Positions 4,798-5,674 of a DNA stretch of 5,674 nucleotides are shown in pieces (the stretch's first letter is position 1; each line of letters begins with the position of its first letter). The stretch is taken from assembly GCA_023261525.1 (NCBI GenBank), contig JAHFOU010000007.1:13562-19235 (forward strand), read 5' to 3'. The notes under the pieces are model-generated. The model did not search any database. It was not told where the DNA came from and saw only the letters and a list, made by a program, of their open reading frames with translations. Both the position numbers and the translations under genes were made by a program. The DNA is from Planctomycetota bacterium. GTDB taxonomy: Bacteria; Planctomycetota; SBBH01; JAHFOU01.

Positions 4798-5577
4798 ATG
4801 ACCTTGCAAATGCGGTTGGGGGTTCTTGCCCTGGGAAGCCTGATGGTCCTGGCACCGGTCCGGGCCGAGGGGCCGGCCGCCCTGAGTCCCCAGCAGCAGG
4901 AGGAGCTCAAGAAGCTCCACGACCAGCTCTGGGAGGAAGGGTACTCCGACGAGGCCATCGAGAAGGCCGTCGCCGAACGCAAGGCCGGGATGTCCACGGC
5001 TCCCCAGGCGGCCGCCCCGGAGCCTGCCAAGCCCCAGGGGCTTGAGGCCAGGATCCTGGAGGTGCTCGACGATGCCGTGCAGAAGGGCATCTTCGACGAC
5101 CGGTTCGCGGACGGCCTGGAGGACAAGTACTACCGTGGCCTGGGTGGCAAGTCGGGCCAGGATGCGGTCCGGTACCAGGAGACCGCCCTCCATACCTATC
5201 TTGCCCCGGCCGTCTGGGTGGCCTGGCATTACCGGGAGGCCAAGGGCGATGTCTCCCAGCTGAAGTGTTCCCGGGCGAAGGATCTCCTGCAGGCCCGCAA
5301 GACCTGCCGGGAGAAGAAGCTGGACCCCGCCGCCACCCTGGAGGAGATGCGGCGCAACTTCCCCAAGTTCCCCGAGGGGGCCTTCGAGCTTACGGACGAT
5401 TTCCTGAAGAATGCCGCCATGAAACCGGGGGTCGGGGCCGATCCGGCCTCTCCGGAAGCGGGAGCGGGAGGCAGCGCGGGCGGCTCCCCTTCCGGGACGC
5501 CCGGCGCCTTTTCCGAGGAGGAGGTCGATGAGGTGGTGGACGACCTGATGAGGAAGGAGTTCGGCGATTCCAACTAG
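4798..5577 (+). CDS. Exported protein of unknown function
   Basis: I do not recognise this 259-residue protein. The N-terminus looks like a Sec signal peptide: a short start with Arg6, a hydrophobic core (7-20) and a likely cleavage after PVRA (20-23), leaving a mature protein starting EGP. No lipobox Cys is present, so it should be soluble in the periplasm or secreted. The mature part has a charged helix (30-63, EELKKLHDQLWEEGYSDEAIEKAVAE), an Ala/Pro linker (66-80) and a central mixed domain (81-205) rich in charged and aromatic residues. That domain has only two Cys (157 and 170), which could form a disulfide. A Gly/Ser/Ala/Pro linker (210-237) and an acidic C-terminal helix (238-259) follow. 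The C-terminal helix faintly resembles the N-terminal one. Codon use is strongly GC-biased like the neighbours, so it is a real gene. It has its own promoter region and ribosome binding site and runs into the next gene without a gap. Confidence 0.85.
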   Translation: MTLQMRLGVLALGSLMVLAPVRAEGPAALSPQQQEELKKLHDQLWEEGYSDEAIEKAVAERKAGMSTAPQAAAPEPAKPQGLEARILEVLDDAVQKGIFDDRFADGLEDKYYRGLGGKSGQDAVRYQETALHTYLAPAVWVAWHYREAKGDVSQLKCSRAKDLLQARKTCREKKLDPAATLEEMRRNFPKFPEGAFELTDDFLKNAAMKPGVGADPASPEAGAGGSAGGSPSGTPGAFSEEEVDEVVDDLMRKEFGDSN

Positions 5578-5674
5578 GGGGATCCCGCGCGACGCCCTCG
5601 CCCTGGCCCTGCTCGTCCTCCTGCACTGCGCCCTCTTCGAGGGGGGCCTGGGCGGGAGCGACGGGTGGGGCTAT
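5567..5674 (+). CDS. N-terminus of a probable multi-pass membrane protein (3' partial, AUU start suspected)
   Basis: From 5582 to the window end one frame reads IPRDALALALLVLLHCALFE then GGLGGSDGWGY. Of its 31 complete codons, 30 end in G or C, the strong coding signature seen in neighbouring genes. The hydrophobic run (DALALALLVLLHCALF) is a first transmembrane helix, and the following GGSDGWGY loop recalls membrane glycosyltransferase-type proteins, though that is a weak memory-based guess. The frame is closed by a TGA at 5549-5551, and no ATG, GTG or TTG lies between it and the helix. The best start is ATT at 5567, 7 bases after AAGGAG (5554-5559), overlapping the upstream gene by 11 bases. 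ATC at 5582 is a poorer alternative. A sequence error that hides a normal start is also possible. Confidence 0.55.
   Translation, partial: MPTRGIPRDALALALLVLLHCALFEGGLGGSDGWGY

Noticed and set aside
4810..4812. The second in-frame ATG as the start of the exported protein
   Set aside because: The TAAGGAGG site is ideally placed for 4798 and too far for 4810; both would still give a signal peptide.

Overview
This is a high-GC bacterial window, and every credible gene lies on the + strand. Third codon positions are almost always G or C in the main genes. The gene style and mix suggest a GC-rich Gram-negative soil or sediment lineage. Acidobacteriota of the Holophaga/Geothrix type is my best guess from memory, with Myxococcota-like lineages as an alternative. 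Nothing in the window proves the taxon.

Layout, left to right. (1) Positions 1-1692 hold the 3' part of an asparagine-synthase-like amidotransferase/ATP-pyrophosphatase whose true start lies before the window. Its active-site motifs have drifted from real asparagine synthetases and look more like the cyclases (C proteins) of lasso-peptide clusters. (2) Positions 1689-2273 hold a compact type II toxin-antitoxin module, a Phd/YefM-type antitoxin plus a RelE/ParE-type toxin. It has a near-consensus promoter whose -35 box overlaps the stop codon of the preceding gene, and two TGTACA-centred palindromes 12 bp apart that look like its autoregulatory operator. Its codon use is less GC-biased than that of the downstream genes, which suggests a later arrival. 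(3) Positions 2300-4652 hold a tight three-gene run joined by ATGA overlaps: xseA (exonuclease VII large subunit), a DUF167/YggU-family small protein, and a trimeric-type purine nucleoside phosphorylase. The phosphorylase has Asp where 6-oxopurine-specific enzymes usually have Asn. (4) A 145-base intergenic region has promoter-like sequence and a strong ribosome binding site. It leads into a 259-residue exported protein of unknown function (4798-5577). (5) The last about 100 bases are the start of a hydrophobic, probably multi-pass membrane protein. It has no ATG, GTG or TTG start in its open frame, and an AUU start overlapping the upstream gene is the best candidate.

Functionally, xseA-DUF167-PNP is a housekeeping nucleic-acid turnover and purine-salvage group. 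The toxin-antitoxin pair sits between it and a possible natural-product gene. The most noteworthy points are the divergent asparagine-synthase-like enzyme, the twin-palindrome operator, the Asn-to-Asp change in the phosphorylase and the apparent non-canonical start at the right edge. I found no RNA genes, CRISPR arrays, insertion sequences or attachment sites.
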